Shown: positions 8,705-17,821, counted from the first letter of the stretch. The stretch: DNA of 64,000 nucleotides from Clostridia bacterium (GCA_017397845.1 JAFQHU010000003.1:124001-188000), one strand, 5' to 3'. The notes: generated from the letters alone by a model not told the origin. Numbers and translations: made by a program.

Positions 8705-10381
8705 ATGCTTTCAAGTTTAAAAATTGAAAATGTTGCTGTTATAGAGCACGCAGAGATTATGTTCGACTCCGGTCTTAATATTCTTACCGGTGAGACCGGT
8801 GCCGGTAAATCAATAGTCATTGATGCCATAAATGCTGTTTTGGGTGAAAGAACGTCAAAGGATATTGTTCGAAGCACAGCGGATAAGGCAAAGGTAACTG
8901 CTTTTTTTGAAAACGTTCCAATGAAAGTTGTCGCAAAAATTGAGGAACTTGGTATCGATTGCGACGGAGACAACAGCTTACTTATCGTCAGAACCATTAA
9001 CTCCGACGGAAGAAATGTATGCAGAATCAACGGCAGTAATGTCACTGTATCGATGCTCAAATCTATCGGCAGAGATCTTATAACTATCTGCGGTCAGCAC
9101 GACAGTCAATATCTTTTACAAAAGGAGCATCATATTGATTTTATTGATGCGATGGCTGATTGTGATGAACTTTTGGAATCTTACCGTGAAACGTACAGAG
9201 AAACAAAATCGGTAAAAAAACAATTGAAAAAATTACTTGCAGCTGAGGATGAAAGAGAAAAGAGAATAGATTTCCTTAAATATCAGATCGACGAGCTTTC
9301 TGCGGCAAATTTAAAGGTGGGCGAGAAGGATGAGCTCGTTAAAGAACGAGAAATGCTTTTGAACCGTGAAGAGGTTATGAGATGTCTGAGCAGTGTTGAC
9401 GGTCTTATAAACGGTAACGGTGACGGCGGCTCAGGATTGAATGACGGTATTTATAATTTGATAGATGTTTTGCAAAAGCTTACAAAATTTGATGAAAGCT
9501 TTGAGCCTTATATTCATACCTTTGAGGACATGAGATATAATCTTTCCGAATGTTCGTCACTCGCATCTGCCGCTGCGGATACTTTTGACAGCGGATACGG
9601 AAACATAAACGCCGTAGAGGAACGTCTTGATGAAATTTATAAACTTTCACGTAAATACGGAGATACTGAAGCGGATATGCTAAAATATCTTTCCGCTATT
9701 GTCGAGGAATATAATGTACTTGTCTCGTCTGATGAGCTCATCGATGAAATGCAGGACAAATATAATGAGCTTGCAAACGAGCTTTTCAAAAGAGGTTGTT
9801 ATCTCTCTGATTGCAGAAAGCAAACTGCAATTGATTTCGAAGAAAAGGTTACAGCTGAGCTCAGATATCTCGATATGCCTGATTCACGATTTTGTGTCGA
9901 ATTCAGAGAAGCCAACGCTTCAGAAAACGGCATGGACGAAATAGAATTTCTGTTTTCAGCTAATGCAGGTCAGGAGATGAGACCCCTCGTTAAAATTGCC
10001 TCAGGCGGTGAGCTTTCCCGCGTTATGTTGGCAATAAGATGTATTCTTTCTGACTGCGACAATGTCGGAACGATGATTTTTGATGAAATTGATACCGGTG
10101 TCAGCGGCAGAGCAGCTCATAAAATAGCCTATAAAATGCATGAGCTTTCGAAAATCAAACAGGTACTTTGTGTAACACATCTTGCTCAGATTGCCGCGCA
10201 TGCCGACACTCATCTTTATATAGAAAAGAATACTTGTGGCGCCGAAACTTTCACGAAGGTAACGTCACTCGATGAAAATGAAAAAATACGGGAAATTGCC
10301 CGCATTATTGGTGGTGACATAATAACGGCAACTACTCTTGACTCCGCCAAAGAGCTCATAAACTATGCACACAGCAATTAA
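8705..10381 (+). CDS. recN: DNA repair ATPase RecN
   Basis: An SMC-like protein of 558 residues. It has Walker A (GETGAGKS), long coiled coils through the middle (about 150-370), the ABC signature SGGELSRVMLA, and Walker B with FDEIDTGVSG. RecN acts early at double-strand breaks and holds DNA ends. The start is placed at ATG 8705 (MLSSLKIENVAVIE) because the family begins at this point; the AAGGGA ribosome site is 13 bases away, so an upstream start at 8684 is possible. Confidence 0.95.
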   Translation: MLSSLKIENVAVIEHAEIMFDSGLNILTGETGAGKSIVIDAINAVLGERTSKDIVRSTADKAKVTAFFENVPMKVVAKIEELGIDCDGDNSLLIVRTINSDGRNVCRINGSNVTVSMLKSIGRDLITICGQHDSQYLLQKEHHIDFIDAMADCDELLESYRETYRETKSVKKQLKKLLAAEDEREKRIDFLKYQIDELSAANLKVGEKDELVKEREMLLNREEVMRCLSSVDGLINGNGDGGSGLNDGIYNLIDVLQKLTKFDESFEPYIHTFEDMRYNLSECSSLASAAADTFDSGYGNINAVEERLDEIYKLSRKYGDTEADMLKYLSAIVEEYNVLVSSDELIDEMQDKYNELANELFKRGCYLSDCRKQTAIDFEEKVTAELRYLDMPDSRFCVEFREANASENGMDEIEFLFSANAGQEMRPLVKIASGGELSRVMLAIRCILSDCDNVGTMIFDEIDTGVSGRAAHKIAYKMHELSKIKQVLCVTHLAQIAAHADTHLYIEKNTCGAETFTKVTSLDENEKIREIARIIGGDIITATTLDSAKELINYAHSN

Positions 10382-10394
10382 TTTGTATTTACTC

Positions 10395-10422
10395 TTGACT
10401 TTATTTGTTTCTGTGTTAAAAT
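10395..10422 (+). promoter_or_regulatory. Promoter of tyrS
   Basis: TTGACT (10395-10400), a 16-base spacer and TAAAAT (10417-10422) lie in the 79-base gap before tyrS. The gap is too short for a T-box leader, so tyrS seems not to be tRNA-sensing here. Confidence 0.6.
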
Positions 10423-10460
10423 ATTAAGAAATGTAAATAATCTGAAAGGACGAACATAAA

Positions 10461-11687
10461 ATGAAAATTTACGAAGAACTTGTGGCAAGAGGTCTTATTG
10501 CACAGGTTACAGATGAAGAACAGATTCGTGACCTTATAAACAACGGTAAAGCGAAGTTTTATATTGGCTTCGACTGCACCGCTGACAGCCTTACAGCGGG
10601 TCACTTTATGGCACTTACTCTTATGAAGCGTTTGCAAATGGCGGGTAATACTCCGATTGCACTCATCGGAGGAGGAACCACAATGATCGGTGACCCGTCA
10701 GGCAGAACCGATATGAGAAAGATGCTTACGAAGGAAGATATTGATCACAACGCTGAATGCTTTAAACGTCAGATGGAAAGATTTATTGAGTTTGGCGAAG
10801 GTAAGGCAATGATGATTAATAATGCTGATTGGCTGCTCAAGCTCAATTATGTTGATATGCTTCGCGAGGTTGGCTCCTGCTTTTCCGTTAACAATATGCT
10901 TCGTGCTGAGTGCTATAAGCAAAGAATGGAGAAAGGTCTTTCTTTCCTCGAATTTAACTATATGATAATGCAGTCTTATGACTTCTATTATCTTTTCAAA
11001 AACTATGATTGTAACCTTCAGTTCGGCGGTGACGACCAATGGAGCAACATGTTGGGCGGTACAGAGCTTATCCGTCGTAAGCTCGGCAAAGATGCCAACG
11101 CAATGACGATCACTCTTCTCACCGACTCGCAGGGCAAAAAGATGGGTAAAACAGCCGGTAATGCTGTTTGGCTTGATCCCAACAAAACCTCTCCGTTTGA
11201 ATTTTATCAGTATTGGAGAAATGTCGCTGACTCCGACGTTCTCAAATGCATCAGAATGCTTACATTCCTTCCTATTGAAGAAATCCAGGCTATGGACAGC
11301 TGGGAGGGCAGTCAGCTTAATAAGGCAAAAGAAATTCTTGCTTTCGAGCTGACAAAGCTTGTTCACGGTGAAGAAGAAGCTAAAAAAGCAGATGAGGCTG
11401 CAAAGGCGCTTTTCGGAGGCGGTTCCAATACAGACAATATGCCCACAACAACTCTTTCTGCATCAGATTTTACTGACGGTGCTGTTTCACTCATTGATGT
11501 GCTCGCAAAAACCGGCATAATCAAATCAAGAGGTGAGGGCAGACGTCTTATTGAGCAGGGCGGCGTATCTGTTGATGACGAAAAAGCAAAGAGTTTCGCC
11601 GATGTAATCTCTCTCTCTGCCTTTGAAAAGGGATATGTTATAATTAAAAAGGGAAAGAAAATCTTTCATAAGATTGTCGTTGAATAA
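10461..11687 (+). CDS. tyrS: Tyrosyl-tRNA synthetase
   Basis: A 408-residue class I synthetase of the TyrS type. Visible are the tyrosine/ATP pocket FYIGFDCTADSLTAGHFM (the HIGH-equivalent AGHF), the QFGGDDQWSNM block, the KMSKS-equivalent GKKMGKTAG and a C-terminal S4 domain (about 340-405, SRGEGRRLIEQGGVSV). It charges tRNA-Tyr in the cytoplasm. It is transcribed alone from its own promoter and is followed by two strong hairpins. Confidence 0.97.
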   Translation: MKIYEELVARGLIAQVTDEEQIRDLINNGKAKFYIGFDCTADSLTAGHFMALTLMKRLQMAGNTPIALIGGGTTMIGDPSGRTDMRKMLTKEDIDHNAECFKRQMERFIEFGEGKAMMINNADWLLKLNYVDMLREVGSCFSVNNMLRAECYKQRMEKGLSFLEFNYMIMQSYDFYYLFKNYDCNLQFGGDDQWSNMLGGTELIRRKLGKDANAMTITLLTDSQGKKMGKTAGNAVWLDPNKTSPFEFYQYWRNVADSDVLKCIRMLTFLPIEEIQAMDSWEGSQLNKAKEILAFELTKLVHGEEEAKKADEAAKALFGGGSNTDNMPTTTLSASDFTDGAVSLIDVLAKTGIIKSRGEGRRLIEQGGVSVDDEKAKSFADVISLSAFEKGYVIIKKGKKIFHKIVVE

Positions 11688-11697
11688 TTAAAATAAC

Positions 11698-11730
11698 AGC
11701 ACCGGATTTCTTTTTGCGAAGTCCGGTGCT
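11698..11730 (+). terminator. Hairpin after tyrS
   Basis: A nine-base stem (AGCACCGGA with TCCGGTGCT) and 15-base loop, 10 bases after the tyrS stop. The trailing T-run is poor, so it may act with the following hairpin. Confidence 0.6.
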
Positions 11731-11740
11731 TAATGTATAC

Positions 11741-11781
11741 AAAAATGTCACCTGTCAATAAAAATGACAGGTGACATTTTT
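11741..11781. terminator. Bidirectional terminator between tyrS and the DUF5058 pair
   Basis: A perfect 17-base inverted repeat (AAAAATGTCACCTGTCA and its complement) with a seven-base loop. A-rich and T-rich flanks on both sides fit intrinsic termination in both directions between two converging genes. Confidence 0.85.
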
Positions 11782-11794
11782 ATGATTTTTAAAA

Positions 11795-12445
11795 TCAGAC
11801 TTTTTTGAGCTTGAACATAATATGTGCTCCGAGCATCGAAAGAACGACACCGACAGGAATGAGAACACCGATACCGGGATCAACAAACAGAAGCAGAATT
11901 GTAACAGCAGCGATGGGGAATATAGAAATCTTCCAATGCTTTACAAAATATGTTGCAGCAAGTGAACCGAAAATGGTATATGTTACCTGCTGGAAGGCGG
12001 GAGCAAAAGCTTCACTCGACATAAGCTTTGAGAAATTCGGATTGAGAGCAAATATAACAACAAATACGGCTATAACGATGGTTGTTACTATGATTGAAGA
12101 ACAAATTGCGATAGTTGTAATTATTTCACCCTCTTCGGTGTTAGCCTTAACCTTACAGTTTTCGAGAGCGTTAAGTGCGCAAGGCATTTTTAAATTCATT
12201 ATGTTTCCCGTAACAAAGGAAAGGTATGTACCGCCTGCACCGAGCATAGGTGAGTAAGCAATAACCTCAATAATACCTGTAGCAAAAAAGAATGCTATTG
12301 AAGCAAGTCCTTTACCGACGACATCGGCTCTGGGAGTAACACCAAAATGAAGACAGATAGCAACGGGAATACATAGAAAGAAAATAAGAGCGGCAATTAT
12401 CCATATTCTGCCCCATGTATGTACTTTATCCATATAGGTTTTCAT
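11795..12445 (-). CDS. Polytopic membrane protein paired with DUF5058 protein
   Basis: A 216-residue hydrophobic protein with about five to six membrane segments, starting MKTYMDKVHTWGRIWIIAAL. The start is ATG 12445, eight bases after GGAGA; longer starts collide with that site. It directly follows the DUF5058 gene, which ends 20 bases upstream, and the two are probably cotranscribed as a two-subunit membrane system. I do not recognise a substrate; no ATPase gene is near. Conserved features include a Pro/Gly-rich loop AYSPMLGAGGTYLSFVTG and a cysteine pair in the central loop (PCALNALENC). Confidence 0.7.
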   Translation of the reverse strand: MKTYMDKVHTWGRIWIIAALIFFLCIPVAICLHFGVTPRADVVGKGLASIAFFFATGIIEVIAYSPMLGAGGTYLSFVTGNIMNLKMPCALNALENCKVKANTEEGEIITTIAICSSIIVTTIVIAVFVVIFALNPNFSKLMSSEAFAPAFQQVTYTIFGSLAATYFVKHWKISIFPIAAVTILLLFVDPGIGVLIPVGVVLSMLGAHIMFKLKKV

Positions 12446-12465
12446 AAATTCATTCTCCTTTCCTA

Positions 12466-13245
12466 TTAGTAGCGCCATTCGATTGCGGCAAGCTCAGGTG
12501 CGAATTGGTTAACTAAAACGACAACAACCATGGCAAGAACCATGCTTAACGGCATCGAAAGAGCGTCAATCCAATTTTTCTTGAGTTTTTTATTTACCAA
12601 AGTGAAGAAAAGCATAAATCCTATCGACGAGATAAGTGCTGTAAGTGAAAGAACGCCTGCGCCGTCGCCGATAATTGTTTCTTTGCTTGAGCCTGTGCCT
12701 GCCAAACCTCTGCCGATAAATGCAGCTATGAGACCGATAAACGCTGCGGCAGTCATAACATCCATCCAAGCAGAATTTTTATTAGCTACCTCTGCGACAC
12801 CTTTTTGAATTTTTTTGAGAACGATGGGAATAAGAATAAGAGGAAGACAGCTGCCGATAGTCATAACTATGGCTATTTCCGAGAAAATTTGCGGATCAGT
12901 AACGGGAGAGGCAATACCGCCGGTCATTCCTGCTGCTTCGAGTGCCGCGATTGCTGCTGTGGTTTCATACTGAATAGCACCGATAACCGTGAGTCTTATC
13001 CAGGGGAGAACATAGCCGAGTGCCACAGAAAGAGTTATGACTGTAACGGCTATGCCGATTGCAGGTGCAAAAGAAAAGATTGCACTTGATGTGATGGCGT
13101 TTTTAAGTTTTTCCTTTGTGATTCCGAGTTCAAGACCTCTTGTCCATGATTTTTTCATAAAGAAAAGAGCCTGTGCACATACAAAGATGATAACAGCCAG
13201 GATGATAAGGTACATAAAACCGTCTGATTTGAAATCTGAGAACAT
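12466..13245 (-). CDS. DUF5058 family membrane protein
   Basis: A 259-residue polytopic protein with about seven hydrophobic segments, matching the DUF5058 pattern (FMKKSWTRGLELG near the N-terminus, FSFAPAIGIAVTVITLSVALG next). The function is unknown in the family; the regular pairing with a second membrane protein suggests a transporter. It is transcribed leftwards from a promoter at 13301-13329 and leads directly into the partner gene. It diverges from the LytM/SpoIVFB genes. Confidence 0.72.
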   Translation of the reverse strand: MFSDFKSDGFMYLIILAVIIFVCAQALFFMKKSWTRGLELGITKEKLKNAITSSAIFSFAPAIGIAVTVITLSVALGYVLPWIRLTVIGAIQYETTAAIAALEAAGMTGGIASPVTDPQIFSEIAIVMTIGSCLPLILIPIVLKKIQKGVAEVANKNSAWMDVMTAAAFIGLIAAFIGRGLAGTGSSKETIIGDGAGVLSLTALISSIGFMLFFTLVNKKLKKNWIDALSMPLSMVLAMVVVVLVNQFAPELAAIEWRY

Positions 13246-13300
13246 ATATTTTCCTCCGTTTTATTATTATGTAACACTTTGTTTGGATTACATTAATGAT

Positions 13301-13329
13301 ATAATATCATTTAAAAGTAAAATAGTCAA
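13301..13329 (-). promoter_or_regulatory. Promoter of the DUF5058 pair
   Basis: On the minus strand, TTGACT (13329-13324), a 17-base spacer and TATTAT (13306-13301). It diverges from the promoter at 13350-13377. Confidence 0.65.
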
Positions 13330-13349
13330 CAAAATATGTTTTAAAATCT

Positions 13350-13377
13350 TTGACATAACCTCAAAATGTGGTATAAT
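13350..13377 (+). promoter_or_regulatory. Consensus promoter for the LytM/SpoIVFB group
   Basis: Perfect TTGACA (13350-13355), a 16-base spacer and perfect TATAAT (13372-13377). A housekeeping-type promoter is unexpected if the pair were purely sporulation genes. Confidence 0.7.
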
Positions 13378-13441
13378 ATATAAGTTATAATCTGCGATAA
13401 TATCTTCCCCATAAAATGCATATATTTTACGGGTGATATTT

Positions 13442-14179
13442 ATGAGTGATAGAAAAGAGAAAGATTATTATTTCCCTGTTCTTTTATGCCAAATTATAAT
13501 TTTCACCGTGTTGACGGTAATCATTTATTTTTTCGGTACGCAGGGTGATTTCAAAGAGAAATATCTCGACTTGATTGATTATAATTTGGATTCCGTCAAA
13601 ATAAGTAACGCTGTTGAAACATTCAGAAAAAATCTTTATGCAGGTGAAATCTTTACTGTTCTCAATATTAAGGATGATTATCCCGTTAACGGAGATAAGA
13701 TTACCAATGAAAATGAAGGAACAGGCGGAAGAGATATTGAATTAAACAAAGCTGCCGATAATGCCAGCTTTTCACCGGTTTTTGCCACAACAAAAATTCT
13801 CAATCCCGTAAAAAACGGAAGATATACCTCTTACTTCGGTTACAGAACTAATCCTATTTCAGGTAATTATGCTTTTCACGGCGGTTTGGATATAGCAGCA
13901 CCGGAGGGCAGCATAATCAGAGCCGCTTTTAACGGTAAAGTAATTAAATCGGGCTTTGATTCACAGGCAGGAAATTATATTTATCTTTCTCATGATAACG
14001 GCTTTGTTACATTTTATTGCCATTGCAGTAAGCTGATAGCTGAAAAAGATGCTGTTGTACGTCAGGGTGAGACAATTGCACTCGTAGGTACTACCGGCTA
14101 CTCAACGGGTCCTCATCTTCATTTTGAGGTGAGGCGGAACAATATCAGATATGATCCGCTATGGTTGCTTGAAAGATGA
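13442..14179 (+). CDS. Membrane-anchored M23 (LytM) peptidase, SpoIVFA-like
   Basis: A 245-residue protein with an N-terminal membrane segment (about residues 12-31), a linker and a C-terminal M23/LytM domain (about 125-245). All zinc and catalytic positions are visible: HGGLDIAAP (H...D), TFYCHCSKL and GPHLHFEV (HxH). The domain therefore looks able to cut peptidoglycan cross-links. It overlaps the following SpoIVFB-like protease by four bases, the arrangement of spoIVFA-spoIVFB. In Bacillus SpoIVFA anchors and inhibits SpoIVFB and has a degenerate LytM domain, unlike here. Role in sporulation is inferred from the neighbour. Confidence 0.75.
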   Translation: MSDRKEKDYYFPVLLCQIIIFTVLTVIIYFFGTQGDFKEKYLDLIDYNLDSVKISNAVETFRKNLYAGEIFTVLNIKDDYPVNGDKITNENEGTGGRDIELNKAADNASFSPVFATTKILNPVKNGRYTSYFGYRTNPISGNYAFHGGLDIAAPEGSIIRAAFNGKVIKSGFDSQAGNYIYLSHDNGFVTFYCHCSKLIAEKDAVVRQGETIALVGTTGYSTGPHLHFEVRRNNIRYDPLWLLER

Positions 14180-14781
14180 TTTTTTATATCGGAAGCATTA
14201 AAATCAAGCTTTCGTTTTCCTTCGTAGCTCTGATTGTTCTTATGATTATAATGTGTGATGAAAGAACTGTTATTTGCTCGTTGCTATCTTCGGTAATTCA
14301 TGAGTGCGGACATCTGTTTTTTATGTGTGTAACCACAGATATACCGAAATGTATCGACTTTACTTTGTTCGGAATGAGAATTGACAGAAACAGCAATACA
14401 TGTATCTCTTATAAAAAAGAAGTTTTGGTGGCTCTCGGCGGTATTATTTTCAATATCACTTTTGCTGCAGCAGGTATTATACTTTATTATTTTTTTTCGG
14501 CGTCGTATTTTATAATTTTTTCGACAGTCAACATTATTGTCGCGGCCGTAAATTCCTTACCGGTTTCCGTGCTTGATTGCGGCAGGGCTGTAAAATATTT
14601 TATGCTGATATATAATGATGCGAGTACGGTTGAAAAAAATATGAAGCTAATTTCAGCGGGATTTTTAATCCTTTTCTGGAGCTTTTCAATATGCTATTAT
14701 ATTTTTTACGGCTTTAATATAAGCTTGTTTGCTTTAAATATATATTCAATACTAATCACTATCATAAAGAAATGGAGTTAA
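14176..14781 (+). CDS. M50 intramembrane metalloprotease, SpoIVFB-like
   Basis: A 201-residue membrane protein with about five to six helices. The first zinc motif is IHECGH (near residue 41) inside a membrane helix, and the second is NSLPVSVLDCGR, matching NPLPxxxLDG of site-2 proteases. SpoIVFB cuts the pro-sequence from sigma-K in the outer forespore membrane. The start overlaps the LytM gene (ATGA). The small size and partner support a SpoIVFB role, but other short M50 proteases exist, including one at 51923-52594. Confidence 0.78.
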   Translation: MIFYIGSIKIKLSFSFVALIVLMIIMCDERTVICSLLSSVIHECGHLFFMCVTTDIPKCIDFTLFGMRIDRNSNTCISYKKEVLVALGGIIFNITFAAAGIILYYFFSASYFIIFSTVNIIVAAVNSLPVSVLDCGRAVKYFMLIYNDASTVEKNMKLISAGFLILFWSFSICYYIFYGFNISLFALNIYSILITIIKKWS

Positions 14782-14784
14782 AAA

Positions 14785-16641
14785 ATGATAAGCAAAGATG
14801 TAGAAAAAATACTTCCTCTCGTCCAAAAACCCGGAAGATACACGGGCGGAGAGTTAAACAGTATTGTAAAGGATAAAAACATGATTGCTCTGCGATATGC
14901 ATTCTGTTTTCCGGACAGTTATGAAATCGGCATGTCGCATCTCGGAATTAAAATTCTTTATTCAGCTGCCAACAAAAGGGATGATGTGTGGTGCGAAAGA
15001 GTGTTTGCTCCGTGGACGGATATGGAAAAGGAAATGAGGGAAAGAAAGATTCCTTTGTATGCTCTGGAAAGCGGTGATTCCTTAACTGATTTCGATCTTA
15101 TCGGTTTCACATTGCAATATGAGCTTTCGTATACAAATATTTTGAATATGCTTGATCTTGCAGGGATACCTGTCAGAGCTCAGGACAGAACTTCTCTTAC
15201 TCCGATTATCGTTGGCGGCGGTCCCTGTGCATGCAATCCCGAGCCGATTGCCGATTTCTTTGATTTGTTTATGTTCGGTGACGGAGAAGAAGTCTCCGAT
15301 GAGCTTTTCGATCTTCTTATTGCTTGTAAAAAAGAAAATACATCTAAATATGAGTTTTTAAAGCGTGCATCGCAGATCAAAGGTGTTTATGTACCTTCCA
15401 TGTATGAGGTTGAATATAACGACGATAAGACAATTAAATCCGTGACTGCGTCAGATAATGCTCCCGAAAAGGTCACAAAAAGAATTATTTCTGATTTGAA
15501 TACTGTTCATTATCCCGACAAATTTATTGTACCTTTCATCGAAGTTGTACATGACCGCGTTGTTCATGAAATTCTTCGTGGCTGCATCAGAGGATGTCGT
15601 TTTTGTCAGGCGGGATTTTTATACAGACCTATCAGAGAAAAATCTCCCGATACCATAAACGCCCAATGTAAAGCTCTCTGCGAGAGCACAGGCTATGACG
15701 AAATTTCTCTTTCCTCTTTGAGTACAAGTGACTATTCTCATCTTGAAGAGCTCATGGAAAAGCTGTTATCGTGGACAGAGGATTATAAGGTAAATATTGC
15801 TTTGCCTTCTCTTCGTGTGGATAATTTTTCTGAAAAGCTAATGGGTTATCTGAAAAAAGTACGCAGAAGCGGTCTTACCTTTGCCCCTGAAGCGGGTACA
15901 CAAAGGTTGCGTGATGCTATCAATAAAAACGTTACCGAAGAGGAGCTTATGAATACGGCGCGACAGGCTTTTTCCGGCGGATGGACAGCTGTAAAGCTTT
16001 ATTTTATGCTTGGTTTGCCTACGGAAACTTACGATGATGTAGCAGGAATTGCTGATTTGGCACAGAAGGTTGTTAATGAGTTTTATCGTAATCCGGACAA
16101 ACCTAAGGGTAAAGGTGTTCAGGTAAGCATCAGCGTATCTTCATTTGTACCGAAACCTTTCACTCCTTTTCAGTGGGAAGCACAGGACACCATGGAGGAG
16201 TTGATAAATAAACAAAATCATCTGCTCTCATCTGTAAAAACAAAAAAGATCAATGTCAGCTACCATAAAGTAAACATCAGCTTTCTTGAGGGAGTCTTTG
16301 CGCGTGGTGACCGACGCCTTTCGGATGTTATTGAGTATGCTTGGAGACATGGATGTAAATTTGATTCATGGGATGATAACTTTTTATTTGATGTCTGGCT
16401 TGAAGCCTTTGAAAAGTGTGGTGTAGATCCTCTCTTCTATTCAAGCAGAAAGAGGGATTATAATGAGATTTTACCCTGGGATCATCTTGATTACGGAATA
16501 AGAAAGGAATTTCTGATTAAAGAAAGCGAAAAAGCTTATAAAAACGAAACAACTCCTCACTGTAAAATTAAATGTGCAGGTTGCGGTACAAATATGCTGA
16601 ACGGAGGTAAATGCGATGCGTTGTGTAAGAGTATGGTTTAA
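14785..16641 (+). CDS. TIGR03960 family B12-binding-type radical SAM protein
   Basis: A 618-residue protein. The N-terminal part (about 1-200) is a cobalamin-binding-like domain (YGGELN-type start, LRYAFCFPDSYEIGMSHLGIK). A radical SAM domain follows with the cluster motif CIRGCRFCQAG near residue 267 and FAPEAGTQRLRDAINK. A Cys-rich tail (CKIKCAGCG, then two more Cys) lies at the C-terminus. The family is nearly always followed by a TIGR03936 (DUF2344) protein, as here, and acts on an RNA or ribosome-linked substrate that is not established. The last 26 bases overlap that partner. Confidence 0.9.
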   Translation: MISKDVEKILPLVQKPGRYTGGELNSIVKDKNMIALRYAFCFPDSYEIGMSHLGIKILYSAANKRDDVWCERVFAPWTDMEKEMRERKIPLYALESGDSLTDFDLIGFTLQYELSYTNILNMLDLAGIPVRAQDRTSLTPIIVGGGPCACNPEPIADFFDLFMFGDGEEVSDELFDLLIACKKENTSKYEFLKRASQIKGVYVPSMYEVEYNDDKTIKSVTASDNAPEKVTKRIISDLNTVHYPDKFIVPFIEVVHDRVVHEILRGCIRGCRFCQAGFLYRPIREKSPDTINAQCKALCESTGYDEISLSSLSTSDYSHLEELMEKLLSWTEDYKVNIALPSLRVDNFSEKLMGYLKKVRRSGLTFAPEAGTQRLRDAINKNVTEEELMNTARQAFSGGWTAVKLYFMLGLPTETYDDVAGIADLAQKVVNEFYRNPDKPKGKGVQVSISVSSFVPKPFTPFQWEAQDTMEELINKQNHLLSSVKTKKINVSYHKVNISFLEGVFARGDRRLSDVIEYAWRHGCKFDSWDDNFLFDVWLEAFEKCGVDPLFYSSRKRDYNEILPWDHLDYGIRKEFLIKESEKAYKNETTPHCKIKCAGCGTNMLNGGKCDALCKSMV

Positions 16642-17278
16642 AAAAATGGGCATGAGCCGTTATGTTTCTCATCTTGATCTGATGCGTGCCATGACCAGAG
16701 CTCTGAGACGTGCAAAGGTGCCTCTTTGGTATACTGAAGGATATAATCCGCATCCTTATATTACTTTTGCACTGCCCTTATCACTTGGTATGGAAAGCTT
16801 ATGTGAAAGTATGGACATGCGCATAGAAGGGGACAGTACAAATGAAGAAATTTTTTCGATGCTGAAAGACAATATGCCTCCCGGAATTGAAATAATTAAT
16901 GTTTCTGAGCCTGTTTTTGATCCTAAGAAAATCGTCTACGGTGAGTTCGATATTTTATTTGATTGCAAAAATAATGCAGAATATGTCGCAGAGCTTGTAA
17001 AAGATATTCTTTCGAAGGATGAACTGATCGTGCAGAAACTTGGAAAAAAAGGCAGACATAAGGTTTTGAAGGATATCAATCTTATTGAATTCATAAAAGA
17101 ATATACTGTTTCACACTACGGCGAAAGAGTTAAACTAAGCATAATTCTTCCCGCAGGAAGTTCAACAAACATCAATCCATCGCTTTTGGCCGATGAAATC
17201 AAAAAAAGGGTTGAGGATACTTCTTATACGCTTATTAGAAAAAGACTTTTGACTGAAAATTTGGAACAGTTTTCGTGA
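16616..17278 (+). CDS. TIGR03936 (DUF2344) radical SAM-associated protein
   Basis: A 220-residue protein starting MRCVRVWFKKMGMSRYVSHLDLMRAM, the typical DUF2344 opening. It overlaps the TIGR03960 gene by 26 bases and has GGAGG upstream of its ATG. The family is a dedicated partner of TIGR03960 and is usually followed in Firmicutes by rng and rplU. Here that continuation is absent and yajC follows, after a gap with its own promoter. The biochemical role is unknown. Confidence 0.9.
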   Translation: MRCVRVWFKKMGMSRYVSHLDLMRAMTRALRRAKVPLWYTEGYNPHPYITFALPLSLGMESLCESMDMRIEGDSTNEEIFSMLKDNMPPGIEIINVSEPVFDPKKIVYGEFDILFDCKNNAEYVAELVKDILSKDELIVQKLGKKGRHKVLKDINLIEFIKEYTVSHYGERVKLSIILPAGSSTNINPSLLADEIKKRVEDTSYTLIRKRLLTENLEQFS

Positions 17279-17302
17279 ATTAACTAAACTTGCAGAAAAC
17301 TA

Positions 17303-17331
17303 TTGATTTTTAAGATATTATCTGTTATAAT
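17303..17331 (+). promoter_or_regulatory. Promoter of yajC
   Basis: TTGATT (17303-17308), a 17-base spacer and perfect TATAAT (17326-17331), 36 bases before the yajC ATG. A GGAGG ribosome site follows. Confidence 0.65.
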
Positions 17332-17367
17332 TTTATAGTATTTTTAATTATTGGAGGAACCAAAAAA

Positions 17368-17760
17368 ATGAATTTTTTAACTGCTACAACCGCACAGGGT
17401 GGCTCATCAAGCTCAATGATCATCATGCTCGTTGCAATGTTTGCGATTATGTACTTCCTTATGATCCGTCCTCAGAAAAAGAGACAAAAGGAAGAACAGG
17501 CAATGCGCGATGCAGTTGAGGTCGGTGACGAAATCACCACAATCGGGGGTATCTGCGGTAAAGTTGTAACCACAAAAGAAGATTCTCTTATTATTGAAAC
17601 CGGTGCTGACAGAAACAGAATGATGATTAAGCGTTGGGCCGTTCAGATCAATAACACCGCAACCGAAAGAATGCAGGCTGAAAGAGAAGCTGCAAAAGCC
17701 GCCGCTATTAAAGCTAAGGAAGAAAAGAAGGCTGCAAAAGAAAAGAAAAATCTCGATTGA
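17368..17760 (+). CDS. yajC: Sec translocon accessory protein YajC
   Basis: A 130-residue protein with one membrane helix (about residues 17-33), followed by the family motif MIRPQKKRQKEEQAMRDAVEVGDEI and the short SH3-like region GGICGKVV. The C-terminus is a Lys/Ala/Glu-rich charged helix. YajC joins SecDF at the translocon. It is set off by its own promoter and a terminator. Confidence 0.95.
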   Translation: MNFLTATTAQGGSSSSMIIMLVAMFAIMYFLMIRPQKKRQKEEQAMRDAVEVGDEITTIGGICGKVVTTKEDSLIIETGADRNRMMIKRWAVQINNTATERMQAEREAAKAAAIKAKEEKKAAKEKKNLD

Positions 17761-17776
17761 TTGTCATAAGAAATCA

Positions 17777-17819
17777 ACTCCTCTCATATTCATTAACTGT
17801 GAATATGAGAGGAGTTTTT
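17777..17819 (+). terminator. Terminator after yajC that also contains the next gene's ribosome site
   Basis: A perfect 16-base stem (17777-17792 with 17800-17815), seven-base loop and a T-run. The 3' arm holds GGAG at 17811-17814, seven bases before the ATG of the next gene at 17822. In read-through RNA the hairpin would hide that ribosome site. Confidence 0.8.
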
Positions 17820-17821
17820 CT

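Noticed and set aside
10382..10460. T-box riboswitch before tyrS
   Set aside because: The gap is only 79 bases and contains a promoter close to the gene; no T-box sequence or long leader.
10698..11366. Long minus-strand frame of 222 codons inside tyrS
   Set aside because: It is a shadow of tyrS codon usage; no start signal and no recognisable protein.
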